Shown: positions 1 to 11,834 of the stretch, one piece after another
Numbering within the stretch: the stretch's first letter is position 1
Layout: every line of letters begins with the position of its first letter
NCBI RefSeq assembly: GCF_900215625.1
Contig: NZ_OBEK01000001.1
Span: forward strand, 930,001-994,000
Source of the DNA: Terribacillus aidingensis
Lineage (GTDB): Bacteria > Bacillota > Bacilli > Bacillales > Amphibacillaceae
DNA length: 64,000 nucleotides
Direction of reading: 5' to 3'
The notes under the pieces: model-generated
Databases searched by the model: none
What the model saw: the letters and a program-made list of their open reading frames with translations, nothing else
Told to the model about the DNA's origin: nothing
Made by a program: the position numbers and the translations under genes

Positions 1-1
1 A

Positions 2-70
2 GAACACATCGAAGCAGCATTGGAAGCGGGTGCAACGGCAGTCTCCACCTCGAAAAAAAGTTTGTGGTAA
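2..70 (+). CDS. glpP: Glycerol uptake operon antiterminator GlpP, C-terminal end (partial)
   Basis: The window opens inside a reading frame that ends at the TAA at 68-70. The last 22 residues (ending ...AGATAVSTSKKSLW) look like the C-terminus of GlpP, the mRNA-binding antiterminator of the glp regulon. The call rests on this short tail plus position: glpP lies directly upstream of glpFK in Bacillus. GlpP with glycerol-3-phosphate is known to act on leader RNAs such as those at 121-206 and 2729-2800. The start is outside the window. Confidence 0.75.
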   Translation, partial: EHIEAALEAGATAVSTSKKSLW

Positions 71-74
71 GTTG

Positions 75-103
75 TTGACAACGCTTTCAATTAGGTGTAA
101 AGT
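75..103 (+). promoter_or_regulatory. glpFK promoter with overlapping cre site
   Basis: A sigma-A promoter TTGACA (75-80), 17-bp spacer, TAAAGT (98-103) lies just after the glpP stop. Positions 75-90 read on the minus strand as TTGAAAGCGTTGTCAA, a good match to the CcpA cre consensus. The site covers the -35 element, so CcpA binding should block initiation. This agrees with catabolite repression of glycerol genes known in Bacillus. Confidence 0.75.
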
Positions 104-120
104 CTACCTATAAGTTAATA

Positions 121-206
121 TCAATGATCGGAGATGCGGAGAATCCATTACCTTTTTATTAGAAAGCCATAGGCTGTCTATGTTATATTGGTAATGGATT
201 TTTCAT
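121..206 (+). promoter_or_regulatory. glpFK leader terminator/antiterminator (GlpP target)
   Basis: The leader contains the inverted repeat AATCCATTACC (142-152) and GGTAATGGATT (190-200) followed by a T run, which forms a factor-independent terminator upstream of glpF. The 5' part CGGAGATGCGGAGA (129-142) resembles CCGAGACATTGGAGA in the glpD leader, so it is a candidate GlpP contact. Control by GlpP antitermination is inferred from the known B. subtilis system. Confidence 0.7.
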
Positions 207-298
207 ATCCAAAAAGACAGCGCTTCCTAACAATATATTTAGATTGCATGCAGTTATTTTCTAAGAATACACAGGGATGCCGTTAATTTGGAAGCTTT

Positions 299-314
299 AT
301 GAAAGCGCTCTCCA
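299..314 (+). promoter_or_regulatory. Second cre-like site in the glpF 5' untranslated region
   Basis: ATGAAAGCGCTCTCCA matches the cre consensus except near its 3' end. It lies between the leader terminator and the glpF ribosome binding site. It could act as a downstream roadblock for CcpA. Confidence 0.4.
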
Positions 315-341
315 AAAAATATCAACAAAGGGGACAATACA

Positions 342-2677
<2,336 letters not shown>

Positions 2678-2703
2678 TATAACTTTTCAAGTCCGGCCGA
2701 ACG

Positions 2704-2712
2704 TGGTATACT
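2704..2712 (+). promoter_or_regulatory. glpD promoter (extended -10)
   Basis: TGG followed by TATACT (2707-2712) gives an extended -10. The -35 region 17 bp upstream (TTTTCA, 2684-2689) is weak. It lies in the glpK-glpD gap just before the leader hairpin. Confidence 0.55.
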
Positions 2713-2728
2713 GATTTTACAAGTTAAT

Positions 2729-2800
2729 GATTCGGCCCGAGACATTGGAGAGACCGTGAATATCTATACATTGTATGGATTATTTGCGGTCTCTTTCTGC
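2729..2800 (+). promoter_or_regulatory. glpD leader terminator/antiterminator (GlpP target)
   Basis: AGAGACCG (2749-2756) pairs with CGGTCTCT (2787-2794). The pairing can be extended inward with two mismatches, and a T/C-rich run follows. The preceding CCGAGACATTGGAGA resembles the glpFK leader, which supports a common GlpP binding determinant. The architecture matches the known glpD leader of B. subtilis. Confidence 0.7.
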
Positions 2801-2876
2801 TTTCTATACATGACTTCTACATTATTGGGGTATAGAAATATAAGGGAGCGCTGAATCTAAAAAGGAGTGTTCATGC

Positions 2877-4559
2877 ATGACTGTATTTTCTAGTAAAAAA
2901 CGTAACGAAATCTATGCAAACTTAACAGATAAACCTTTGGATGTACTTGTTATTGGTGGCGGAATCACTGGTTCTGGTATTTCCTTAGATGCAAAAATGC
3001 GCGGAATGAATGTCGGTCTTGTTGAGATGCAAGATTTTGCGGCAGGTACATCTTCCCGTTCTACAAAATTAGTACACGGCGGATTGCGTTACTTAAAGCA
3101 GTTCGAAGTGAAAATGGTAGCAGAAGTTGGGAAAGAACGTGAAATTGTATATGAAAACGGTCCTCACGTAACAACACCAGAATGGATGCTGCTTCCATTC
3201 CACAAAGGCGGTAACTTCGGTCCGTTCACAACAAACATTGGCTTGCGTGTCTATGACTATCTTGCAGGTGTTAAAAAAGCAGAGCGTCGTACGATGCTGT
3301 CTCGTGATGAAGTACTTTCAAGAGAACCTTTGGTTAAATCTGAAGACCTTCTTGGGGGCGGCCGTTATGTAGAATACAAAACGGATGATGCGCGTCTGAC
3401 ATTGGAAGTATTAAAAAAAGCAGTTGAAAAAGGCGTTAACGCGATTAACTATACGAAAGTTACAGAGTTCATCTATGATGCTGGCGGCAAAGTGACTGGC
3501 GTTGTAGCAGAAGACTTAATTACAGGCGATAAGCACCGCATCTTTGCGAAAAAAGTAATCAATGCAGGCGGTCCTTGGGTAGATACAATTCGTGAAAAAG
3601 ACGGCTCTAAAAAAGGTAAAACATTGCATCTGACTAAGGGTGTGCACTTGGTATTTGATAACGAGCGCTTCCCATTGCGTCAGGCTATTTACTTCGATAC
3701 ACCAGATGGCCGCATGGTGTTCGCAATTCCGCGTGAAGGCAAAACGTATGTAGGTACAACAGATACAACGTACAAAGGTGATATCAAGCATCCTGTTATG
3801 ACAGTGGAAGATCGTGATTATATCATCGATTCTATTAACTACATGTTCCCAACTGTAGAGATTACTAAAGACGATGTTGAATCCAGCTGGGCAGGTCTTC
3901 GTCCGCTTGTACAGGAAGAAGGCAAAAAACCTGGTGAAATCTCTCGTAAAGACGAGATCTTCGTTTCTGACAGCGGTTTGATTTCCATGGCAGGCGGTAA
4001 ATTGACAGGTTACCGTAAAATGGCTATCGAAGCAGTAAATCTTGTAGCGGATCAGTTCAAGAAAGAAGAAGGGATTCTGTATTCTAAAGCAGATACGAAA
4101 AACCTTCCGATTTCCGGCGGTGAAGTCGGTGGTTCCAAAGGATTTGAACGCTTCAGAGAGCGCAAAGTGGATGAAGGAAAAGCAATCGGTCTATCTGCTG
4201 AAGATGCATTGAAAGTAGTAAGCCGTTATGGTGCGAACGTTGATAAAATCTTCGTACGCTTTGAAACATTGAAAGATGAAGCAAAAGCAGCTAACATTGA
4301 TCCGCTTGTATTCGCGCAATTACGTTATGCAATTGAAGAAGAGCTCACATTCAAACCTGTAGACTTCTTTATACGCCGTACTGGCGCGCTATACTTCGAT
4401 ATCAACTATGTTCGTACGCACAAAGATGCTGTTATCGATTACTTGGCTAACACATTGGGCTACTCTGCTGAACAAAAAGAAGAATACACTCGTGAATTGG
4501 ATGTATTAATCAAAGAAGCAGTTGTACCAGTGAAAGAAGACGACTTGCAAACCGTGTAA
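2877..4559 (+). CDS. glpD: Aerobic glycerol-3-phosphate dehydrogenase GlpD
   Basis: A 560-residue FAD-dependent dehydrogenase that oxidises glycerol-3-phosphate to dihydroxyacetone phosphate at the membrane and feeds electrons to quinone. The N-terminal dinucleotide-binding motif VIGGGITGSG (about residues 25-34) and the family signature GGLRYLKQFE are clear. The C-terminal helical domain typical of GlpD is complete. AAGGAG precedes ATG 2877. It has its own promoter and GlpP-type leader rather than being co-transcribed only with glpFK. Confidence 0.96.
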   Translation: MTVFSSKKRNEIYANLTDKPLDVLVIGGGITGSGISLDAKMRGMNVGLVEMQDFAAGTSSRSTKLVHGGLRYLKQFEVKMVAEVGKEREIVYENGPHVTTPEWMLLPFHKGGNFGPFTTNIGLRVYDYLAGVKKAERRTMLSRDEVLSREPLVKSEDLLGGGRYVEYKTDDARLTLEVLKKAVEKGVNAINYTKVTEFIYDAGGKVTGVVAEDLITGDKHRIFAKKVINAGGPWVDTIREKDGSKKGKTLHLTKGVHLVFDNERFPLRQAIYFDTPDGRMVFAIPREGKTYVGTTDTTYKGDIKHPVMTVEDRDYIIDSINYMFPTVEITKDDVESSWAGLRPLVQEEGKKPGEISRKDEIFVSDSGLISMAGGKLTGYRKMAIEAVNLVADQFKKEEGILYSKADTKNLPISGGEVGGSKGFERFRERKVDEGKAIGLSAEDALKVVSRYGANVDKIFVRFETLKDEAKAANIDPLVFAQLRYAIEEELTFKPVDFFIRRTGALYFDINYVRTHKDAVIDYLANTLGYSAEQKEEYTRELDVLIKEAVVPVKEDDLQTV

Positions 4560-4572
4560 GGCACATCAGCTC

Positions 4573-4611
4573 GAAGACTGCTTTCCCAATAAGGGAAGGC
4601 AGTCTTTTTTA
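4573..4611 (+). terminator. Terminator after glpD
   Basis: AGACTGCTTTCCC and GGGAAGGCAGTCT form a long stem with a short loop, followed by six T residues. Confidence 0.9.
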
Positions 4612-4641
4612 TCCTCAAGTGTAGGACCAAGTACGGAAATA

Positions 4642-4650
4642 TGGTATACT
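4642..4650 (+). promoter_or_regulatory. Promoter of the TPR-protein gene (extended -10)
   Basis: TGGTATACT matches an extended -10. No convincing -35 is seen. It lies about 30 bp upstream of the start codon. Confidence 0.45.
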
Positions 4651-4683
4651 TCTTGGGATATCTAACGCAGTAGGAGGAAACAC

Positions 4684-5691
4684 ATGCAAACGCTGGAACC
4701 AGCAGAGCAGCAGGCACGATCGACAAATATTATCCCCTTCATTCCAGAAGGAGATTTCTATTATACAAAAGGCATCGAAGCCTATCAGAACGGTAAGCTG
4801 GAAAAAGCTATGAAATGGCTTAATAAAGCGATTGAAATGGAGCCGGCGGAAGTGATTTATCACTTGCAGAAGTCGGTTATTTTTACGGAACTCGGTTCTT
4901 TCCATAAAGCAATTTATATTTTAGATGACATTATTAAAGAACATGACGATAATTACCCGGAATGCTTTTATATGCTTGCATACAATTATTCTAAGCTTGG
5001 TTATATGAACGATGCTGAGAAGTTCGCTAATCTTTATTTAAAGATGGAACCAAAAGGAGACTTTCATGAGCAGGCCCAAGAGCTGCTTTCCTATGTAGAA
5101 GAAGAAGAGGAAGATGACGAGCTGTGGACGACAGAAGAAGAAGATGAGCTAATCATGTTCCAAGAGTCGGCATTTTATCATCTGGAGCGGGAAGAGTGGC
5201 AGCTCGCCCTGCCGATTCTGGAGGAAATGATGAGCTTGTTTCCAGAACATATGCTGGCAAAACACGAATATGCCAAAGCGCTATTTTTTTCTGGCGACAA
5301 AAAGCAAGCTGTGCGAATGGAAGAAGAACTTCTGCTGACAGAGCATGTTTCTGTATACACACATGTGAATCTGGCTGTTTTCTATCATGAAATAGGTAAC
5401 TTGGACCAACGGGATGAACATCTCCGTTTGCTTCGAAATATTTTTCCGATTCATGAAGAACAGCACTTGCGCATTGCGTGTGCGTTTTCTATAACTGGCT
5501 TTTATGAAGAAGCAGTTGAACGCTTTCTTCATTTGGATAAAAGACGCGTGAAGGGACATGCTTCCTATTATAAGTGGTTCAGTTTGGCTGCCCAAAAAGC
5601 AGGTAACGGATCTTATGCGGAAAAGCTGTGGAAAGAAGGAAGCCGCCGGTTCAAACACCTGTCAAAAGATGATTTTTATTGGCTTTCTTAA
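4684..5691 (+). CDS. Tetratricopeptide-repeat protein (YvcD-like)
   Basis: A 335-residue soluble protein with no signal peptide. The N-terminal half has tandem TPR-like helical hairpins (GDFYYTKGIEAYQNGKLEKA, about residues 22-41, and the following units). A strongly acidic segment EEEEEDDELWTTEEEDE sits near residue 140, and a second block of TPR-like helices follows. TPR units act as protein-protein scaffolds, and no catalytic motif is visible. A TPR gene at this place, upstream of trxB, matches yvcD of B. subtilis, which has no firmly known role. An AGGAGG site precedes ATG 4684. Confidence 0.8.
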   Translation: MQTLEPAEQQARSTNIIPFIPEGDFYYTKGIEAYQNGKLEKAMKWLNKAIEMEPAEVIYHLQKSVIFTELGSFHKAIYILDDIIKEHDDNYPECFYMLAYNYSKLGYMNDAEKFANLYLKMEPKGDFHEQAQELLSYVEEEEEDDELWTTEEEDELIMFQESAFYHLEREEWQLALPILEEMMSLFPEHMLAKHEYAKALFFSGDKKQAVRMEEELLLTEHVSVYTHVNLAVFYHEIGNLDQRDEHLRLLRNIFPIHEEQHLRIACAFSITGFYEEAVERFLHLDKRRVKGHASYYKWFSLAAQKAGNGSYAEKLWKEGSRRFKHLSKDDFYWLS

Positions 5692-5758
5692 GGTATAAGC
5701 AGATAGATGGACGCAGCGTATAGAATCTTATATGCTTATGCGTAGATACTACGATTGA

Positions 5759-6733
<975 letters not shown>

Positions 6734-6798
6734 GAGGCAGGCCAGGCTATGTTGTAAATGATTCTTAATGCTGCTGTAACACGGGCGACACATTCATT

Positions 6799-6885
6799 TG
6801 CTATAATGGCTTTAACTAATTGACCCCCTTTTAATAGATAAATTAGTTATTGGCATAGGTGCCTTGCACCTATGCATTTTTTTTT
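6799..6885 (+). ncRNA. Candidate small RNA with C-rich loop, between trxB and the nudix gene
   Basis: An extended -10 promoter, TGCTATAAT (6799-6807), predicts a start near 6814. The strong terminator GCATAGGTG/CACCTATGC (6853-6875) with nine T residues ends the unit at about 6885. Inside, TAACTAATT (6813-6821) pairs with AATTAGTTA (6841-6849). This exposes a loop with GACCCCCTTTT (6822-6832), complementary to Shine-Dalgarno sequences. No ORF fits. The hairpin may instead only terminate trxB. Confidence 0.45.
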
Positions 6886-6940
6886 GCTTATTGGAGATAA
6901 TCGGCTAATTTTGGCAGAGTTTGAGGAAACATTATACTGT

Positions 6941-6968
6941 TTGAACCCAAACAGAAATAGTATACTAT
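6941..6968 (+). promoter_or_regulatory. Promoter of the nudix-rapZ-yvcK-whiA operon
   Basis: TTGAAC (6941-6946) and TACTAT (6963-6968) are separated by 16 bp, upstream of the nudix gene start at 7026. Confidence 0.5.
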
Positions 6969-7025
6969 ATAGTGATGTGTAAAATGAATCGACATCTCCA
7001 CTTACACAGAGAAAGAGGTGGAAGC

Positions 7026-7493
7026 ATGCAACGTGTTGCAAACTGTATTTTAGCAGTTGATGACAAAGTTCTCTTATTGAAAAAGCCAAGTAAGGGCTGG
7101 TACTCAGCTCCAGGCGGAAAGATGGAATTAGGAGAATCTGTTAAGGAAACCGCAGTTCGTGAGTTCCGCGAAGAAACAGGATTATCTGTCCATGAACCGG
7201 AACTTCGGGGTACATTTACTTTTCTAATAAAAGATGGCGAGAAGGTTGTCCATGAGTGGATGATGTTCACTTTCTTCGCTGATCAATATACTGGTGAACT
7301 CCTTGAAGAGAGCCAGGAAGGCAAGCTGGAATGGATTGATATAGATAAGATAAAAGACCTGCCAATGGCCGAGGGAGATCGGGACATCTTTGCGCATGTG
7401 TTCAAAACAGATGAGCCCTTGTACGGTACATTTGTCTACACAGAGGATCGCGAGCTGCTGCAAGCAAAGCTGGATCCGAAGACTTCAGAATAA
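7026..7493 (+). CDS. Nudix hydrolase (YvcI-like)
   Basis: A 155-residue nudix-family pyrophosphohydrolase. The nudix box is clear: GGKMELGESVKET, then AVREFREETGL (about residues 35-58), with the metal-binding REFREE core intact. The substrate cannot be read from sequence; such enzymes cleave nucleoside diphosphate derivatives. An upstream in-frame ATG at 6972 exists, but 7026 is chosen because AAAGAGGTGG lies directly before it and the family begins with this MQRVANCIL-type strand. It is the first gene of the conserved rapZ-yvcK-whiA group. Confidence 0.85.
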   Translation: MQRVANCILAVDDKVLLLKKPSKGWYSAPGGKMELGESVKETAVREFREETGLSVHEPELRGTFTFLIKDGEKVVHEWMMFTFFADQYTGELLEESQEGKLEWIDIDKIKDLPMAEGDRDIFAHVFKTDEPLYGTFVYTEDRELLQAKLDPKTSE

Positions 7494-7508
7494 AGTAGGG
7501 GGATACGT

Positions 7509-8390
7509 ATGGAGAAACAAGTGAACGAAACCAAGCTCGTTATCATCACTGGTATGTCCGGAGCAGGAAAGACTGTTGCAGTCCAAAGCTTCGAGGACTT
7601 GGGCTATTATTGTGTTGATAATCTCCCGCCGGCACTGCTGCCGACTTTTCTTGATCTGATGCGGGACGCTTCAAATGATATTAAAAAAGTGGCCCTCGTA
7701 ATGGACTTGCGAGGCAGAGAATTTTTTGATTCGTTGTTCGAGGCACTGGACAAGCTATCGCAAGAGCATTGGCTGGAACCGCAAGTATTGTTCTTAGATG
7801 CAAAAGATGAAGTACTCGTGACTAGATATAAAGAAACACGCAGAACCCATCCGCTTGCACCAGAAGGGCTTCCGCTTGAAGGGATTCAGCAGGAACGTGC
7901 GCTGCTTGATCAAATGCGAGGCCGTGCGCAGTACATTGTAGACACATCTGAATTGAAACCTAAAAAGCTTCGGGAAAAAATCATGAAGCGTTTCAAAGAT
8001 GCTGATTATGAAGACTTCACTGTTCAAATGCTGAGCTTTGGTTTCAAATACGGCATACCAATTGATGCAGACCTTGTGTTTGATGTTCGTTTTCTCCCAA
8101 ACCCTTTCTATGTTGAGAATCTAAGACCGCAAACAGGCTTGGATGAGCCGGTTTCTTCTTACGTATTCAAATGGTCAGATACCCATACATTCCTGCAGAA
8201 GCTGGAGGATATGCTAACCTTCATGCTGCCGCAATACCGCAAGGAAGGAAAAAGCCAGCTTATCATTGCGATTGGATGCACGGGCGGTCAGCATCGTTCC
8301 GTCGCGATTGCAGAATATCTGGCAAAACGATACAGTAATTCGTACGCGACACATGTGACACATCGCGATGTAGAAAGGAAGAGCCACTGA
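7509..8390 (+). CDS. rapZ: RNase adapter / nucleotide-binding protein RapZ (YvcJ)
   Basis: A 293-residue P-loop protein with a Walker A motif GMSGAGKT at residues 15-22 and the conserved C-terminal domain ([17 protein letters not shown]). In Gram-negatives RapZ directs decay of the GlmZ RNA. In Bacillus, YvcJ binds and hydrolyses GTP and affects competence; its RNA role there is less certain. It is the second gene of the operon, and its TGA overlaps the next ATG (TGATG). Confidence 0.93.
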   Translation: MEKQVNETKLVIITGMSGAGKTVAVQSFEDLGYYCVDNLPPALLPTFLDLMRDASNDIKKVALVMDLRGREFFDSLFEALDKLSQEHWLEPQVLFLDAKDEVLVTRYKETRRTHPLAPEGLPLEGIQQERALLDQMRGRAQYIVDTSELKPKKLREKIMKRFKDADYEDFTVQMLSFGFKYGIPIDADLVFDVRFLPNPFYVENLRPQTGLDEPVSSYVFKWSDTHTFLQKLEDMLTFMLPQYRKEGKSQLIIAIGCTGGQHRSVAIAEYLAKRYSNSYATHVTHRDVERKSH

Positions 8391-9331
8391 TGGTGAAAAA
8401 AATGGTCGCAATCGGCGGCGGAACAGGAATGCCTGTTTTGCTGCGAGGGTTAAAAGAGCTGCCAGTGGAACTTTCAGCGATTGTAACAGTAGCGGATGAT
8501 GGCGGCAGTTCCGGAAAACTGCGAAACGAACTGGCCATGCCGGCACCAGGAGATATCCGAAATGTGATTGCAGCATTGGCGGAAGCGGAGCCAATGCTGA
8601 TTGATTTATTTCAGCATCGCTTCACTGGCCAAACTGGCTTATCGGGGCACTCCATGGGAAATTTACTGCTTGCTGCGATGACATCCATTTCTGGCGACTT
8701 TTATAACGGTATTAAAGAGATTTCACGGGTGCTGAAAGTGAAAGGAAATATCTATCCTATCGCCAATCAGAATGTTGTGCTCCATGCAGAAATGGAAGAT
8801 GGGGAGATTGTGACAGGTGAGTCGAATATTCCGCTTGCAAATAAACAAATTAAACGTGTGTTTGTCAGTCCGCTGCCTGTGACACCTTTACCAGGTGCAA
8901 TTGAAGCAATCAGACAGGCTGATTTAATCGTCATTAGTCCAGGAAGTCTCTATACGAGTGTGATGCCCAATTTGATTGTACCGGAGATTGAGCATGCGCT
9001 GCGAGAAGCACGTGGCAAAGTTGTCTATGTATGCAATGTGATGACACAATTCGGCGAGACGACAAATTATACAGCAGGAGATCATATCGAAGCAATTCAT
9101 AATCACATTGGCGCGGACATCGTTTCGGCAATTGTTGTGAATAATAGCCGAATCGAACAAGACATCCGAAAGAATTACGCAGAGGAGCACGCAGCTCCTG
9201 TGGTTTATGATATTGAGCGGTTGAAAGCTTTAGGCCTTGAAGTAATCGAAGCCGACATCATTGATCACCATCAGCGCAAACTGCGCCATGATACACATAA
9301 AATAGCAAAACTGCTTTACGACATACTGTAA
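8390..9331 (+). CDS. yvcK: Gluconeogenesis factor YvcK (CofD-like)
   Basis: A 313-residue protein of the YvcK/CofD-like family, with IGGGTGMPVLLRGLK at the N-terminus and the DGGSSGKLR motif. In B. subtilis it binds UDP-sugars and is needed for growth on gluconeogenic carbon sources and for correct localisation of PBP1. It overlaps rapZ by one base and precedes whiA, the conserved Firmicute order. It is normal in length, with no sign of damage. Confidence 0.93.
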   Translation: MVKKMVAIGGGTGMPVLLRGLKELPVELSAIVTVADDGGSSGKLRNELAMPAPGDIRNVIAALAEAEPMLIDLFQHRFTGQTGLSGHSMGNLLLAAMTSISGDFYNGIKEISRVLKVKGNIYPIANQNVVLHAEMEDGEIVTGESNIPLANKQIKRVFVSPLPVTPLPGAIEAIRQADLIVISPGSLYTSVMPNLIVPEIEHALREARGKVVYVCNVMTQFGETTNYTAGDHIEAIHNHIGADIVSAIVVNNSRIEQDIRKNYAEEHAAPVVYDIERLKALGLEVIEADIIDHHQRKLRHDTHKIAKLLYDIL

Positions 9332-9363
9332 TAGCGATTAGGCGCTGAGAAGGGGGGAACATC

Positions 9364-10314
9364 ATGAGCTTTGCATCAGAAATAAAAAAAGAATTGACGA
9401 ACATACCGATCGAGATGACGGATGTGCGAAGTGAGCTCGCTGCTCTGATTCGGATGAATGGATCTGTATCCTTTTCGAGACAGGAATACACACTGGATAT
9501 CCAGACTGAGAATGCGGCAATTGCCAGGCGTATTTATACGCTGTTAAAATCAATTTATCAGCATCCGATTGAGCTGCTCGTGCGGAAGAAAATGAAACTG
9601 AAGAAAAACAATGTGTATATTGTCAGATTGACGAAAGAAGTAGAGAGTTTGCTGCGCAGCTTGGAGATTCTGGAAAATCATTTTACCTTTATCCGCACCA
9701 TCAGTTCCACGTTTACCGAAACAGCGGAGAAGCGCAGAGCCTATTTACGCGGAGCCTTCCTAGCTGGTGGCTCGGTTAATAATCCGGAAACATCTTCGTA
9801 TCATTTAGAGATATTCCATACACATAGCGATCATAGTGATGCACTCTGTGAGCTGATGAACAGTTTCGACCTGCATGCACGCTGTACCGAGCGCCGTAAA
9901 GGTTATATTACGTACTTAAAGGAAGCAGAGAAGATTACGGAATTTCTTAATATTGTTGGTGCCCATAGCGCATTGTTTAAGTTTGAGGACGTGCGAATTG
10001 TCCGTGACATGCGCAACTCGGTTAATCGGCTTGTAAACTGTGAAACAGCCAACTTAAATAAGACGATTGGCGCTGCTTTCCGTCAGGTGGAGAATATAAA
10101 CTTAATCAAAAATACGGTAGGGATTGAAGCGCTGCCTGACAAACTGCAGGAAATAGCTGAACTTCGGGTACAGCATCAAGATGTATCGTTAAAAGAGCTT
10201 GGAGAGCTTGTTTCGACAGGAAAGATTAGTAAATCAGGTATCAACCACCGCTTGCGTAAGATTGATGAGTTCGCTGACAGACTGCGAAATGGGACATCTG
10301 TTAAAAAAGCATAA
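9364..10314 (+). CDS. whiA: DNA-binding protein WhiA
   Basis: A 316-residue protein with an N-terminal LAGLIDADG-homing-endonuclease-like fold ([19 protein letters not shown]) lacking nuclease function. A C-terminal helix-turn-helix follows ([24 protein letters not shown] region, about residues 270-300). In B. subtilis WhiA binds DNA and influences cell division and chromosome segregation. It starts with ATG 9364 after AAGGGGGG and is the last gene before the hairpin at 10351. Confidence 0.95.
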   Translation: MSFASEIKKELTNIPIEMTDVRSELAALIRMNGSVSFSRQEYTLDIQTENAAIARRIYTLLKSIYQHPIELLVRKKMKLKKNNVYIVRLTKEVESLLRSLEILENHFTFIRTISSTFTETAEKRRAYLRGAFLAGGSVNNPETSSYHLEIFHTHSDHSDALCELMNSFDLHARCTERRKGYITYLKEAEKITEFLNIVGAHSALFKFEDVRIVRDMRNSVNRLVNCETANLNKTIGAAFRQVENINLIKNTVGIEALPDKLQEIAELRVQHQDVSLKELGELVSTGKISKSGINHRLRKIDEFADRLRNGTSVKKA

Positions 10315-10339
10315 GCAGGTATGAAGCATATATAGCTTG

Positions 10340-10402
10340 TGGTATACTTAGAAGACACTCTAATGGGTGTTTTCTTTTTCATTGTATTTGGTAGCGCTTA
10401 CT
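10340..10402 (+). promoter_or_regulatory. crh promoter region with cre-like site
   Basis: An extended -10, TGGTATACT (10340-10348), lies just upstream of the whiA terminator. About 45 bp downstream, TGGTAGCGCTTACT (10389-10402) contains the cre core with 11 of 14 consensus positions on the minus strand. If used, CcpA could act as a roadblock on the gene for its own cofactor Crh. Confidence 0.4.
10351..10380 (+). terminator. Terminator after whiA
   Basis: GAAGACACTC and GGGTGTTTTC form a 10-bp stem (with G-U pairs) and a four-base loop, followed by TTTTTC. Confidence 0.7.
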
Positions 10403-10424
10403 TGAAAGATGGGAGGATCCACAT

Positions 10425-10691
10425 GTGATTCAAAAAACGTTACGCGTCACCCTGGATACTGGCTTGCAGGCCAGACCTGCAGCGAGCTTTGTGCAGCAAG
10501 CCAATCGTTTTCACGCTTCAGTTTATTTAGAAAAAGAGAACAAGTCGGTCAATGCGAAGAGCATCATGGGATTAATGAGCCTGGCAATTGCCCAGGATGA
10601 ATTGATTACCTTGAAAATCGACGGAGCAGATGAAGCGCAAGCTATGAAAGAACTTACCGCCTTCATCACAGCTCCTTCAGCAGCCAGCTGA
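10425..10691 (+). CDS. crh: Catabolite repression HPr-like protein Crh
   Basis: An 88-residue HPr paralogue. Residue 15 is Gln (GLQARPA), where HPr has the catalytic His, so it cannot act in PTS phosphotransfer. Ser46 (NAKSIMGL), the HPrK/P target, is kept. Ser-phosphorylated Crh is a cofactor of CcpA. The GTG start at 10425 is supported by GGGAGG at 10411. Its position behind whiA is the conserved Bacillus arrangement. The authentic HPr is also in this window, at 63345. Confidence 0.95.
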   Translation: MIQKTLRVTLDTGLQARPAASFVQQANRFHASVYLEKENKSVNAKSIMGLMSLAIAQDELITLKIDGADEAQAMKELTAFITAPSAAS

Positions 10692-10693
10692 TT

Positions 10694-10735
10694 TTAGCAG
10701 AAAAAGTCCTGAATAATTCAGGGCTTTTTTTGCTA
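10694..10735 (+). terminator. Terminator after crh
   Basis: AAAAAGTCCTGAA and TTCAGGGCTTTTTTT form a stable stem with a three-base loop. The outer TTAGCA/TGCTAA bases extend it. Confidence 0.85.
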
Positions 10736-10811
10736 AATTGTGGTAATAGGTGCTATCCTAGTGTAGGCTTGTAGTGTAACATTTTTAACAGGATAGAAGG
10801 GAGATTATAAT

Positions 10812-11822
10812 TTGAACGCAAAACGTTGGTGGGCAATTCTGATTGCAGGACTGCTGGTTATTGTTTCTATAGGATTCCAAACTTTGTTCTCAATAATCAA
10901 TAGCAATTTTACAGAAGCATTTAATTCTGCAGCCGGAACCTCCTTAATGAGTGAAGAAATAATGGAAGATGGAAATCCGATGAACCGGATTGCGGTACTG
11001 CATGTCGAAGGTACCATCCAAGATACAGGAGAAGAATCGTCATCTATATTAGGCAGTGCTACATACAATCACAATACGTTTCTGGAAAGATTGGAAGCGG
11101 CAGGGCAGGATGATACAGTTGGCGGTGTCATCATTGAAGTGAACAGCCCAGGCGGCGGCGTCGTTGAAAGTGCTGAGATTCATGACAAAGTCGTTGAAAT
11201 TCAAGAAGAATACGGCAAGCCAGTATATATCAGCATGGCCAACACAGCTGCGTCTGGCGGCTATTATTTATCGGCAAGCGCTAATAAGATTGTAGCGCAC
11301 CCGGCAACCATAACTGGTTCTATTGGGGTTATTATGTCGACGGTAAACTATGCAGAGCTTGCAGATAAAATTGGTATTAAACAAGAAGTAATCAAAAGTG
11401 CAGAGCATAAAGATATTATGTCTGCAACAAGAGATATGACTGATGAGGAAAGAGCTATACTTCAATCAATCATCGATGATATGTATGCTGATTTCGTACA
11501 GGTCATTGTCGATGGACGCGGAATAGCGAAAGACAAAGTACGCGAATTGGGCGATGGACGAATTTATTCTGGTAAGCAGGCTTTGGATAATGGCTTAGTA
11601 GATGATTTAGGAGATTTAGAAGACACGATTGCGATGATGAAAGAAGAACAAGGACTTAAGGATGCGGAAGTATTCGAATATACAGGGGATGGCTTCGGTA
11701 TGGGATCTTTCTGGGCTACAGCTGCTGAAGGGCTGTTTGTATCTGATACAGATTTGCTCGGCATCAAGGAACTGATGGGCAAATCGAATTCACCTGAAGC
11801 TATGTATCTTTACGCAGAATAG
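10812..11822 (+). CDS. sppA: Signal peptide peptidase SppA (S49 family)
   Basis: A 336-residue membrane-anchored serine protease that degrades cleaved signal peptides. One N-terminal membrane helix spans residues 7-28. The catalytic pair is visible: Ser148 in NTAASGGYYLS and Lys200 in AEHKD, matching Ser147/Lys199 of B. subtilis SppA. NSPGGG at 111-116 is the oxyanion-hole strand. The TTG start follows AAGGGAG. It is followed after 12 bp by the RDD-family gene, the same pair as sppA-yteJ in B. subtilis. Confidence 0.93.
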   Translation: MNAKRWWAILIAGLLVIVSIGFQTLFSIINSNFTEAFNSAAGTSLMSEEIMEDGNPMNRIAVLHVEGTIQDTGEESSSILGSATYNHNTFLERLEAAGQDDTVGGVIIEVNSPGGGVVESAEIHDKVVEIQEEYGKPVYISMANTAASGGYYLSASANKIVAHPATITGSIGVIMSTVNYAELADKIGIKQEVIKSAEHKDIMSATRDMTDEERAILQSIIDDMYADFVQVIVDGRGIAKDKVRELGDGRIYSGKQALDNGLVDDLGDLEDTIAMMKEEQGLKDAEVFEYTGDGFGMGSFWATAAEGLFVSDTDLLGIKELMGKSNSPEAMYLYAE

Positions 11823-11834
11823 GAGGCGTTATGT

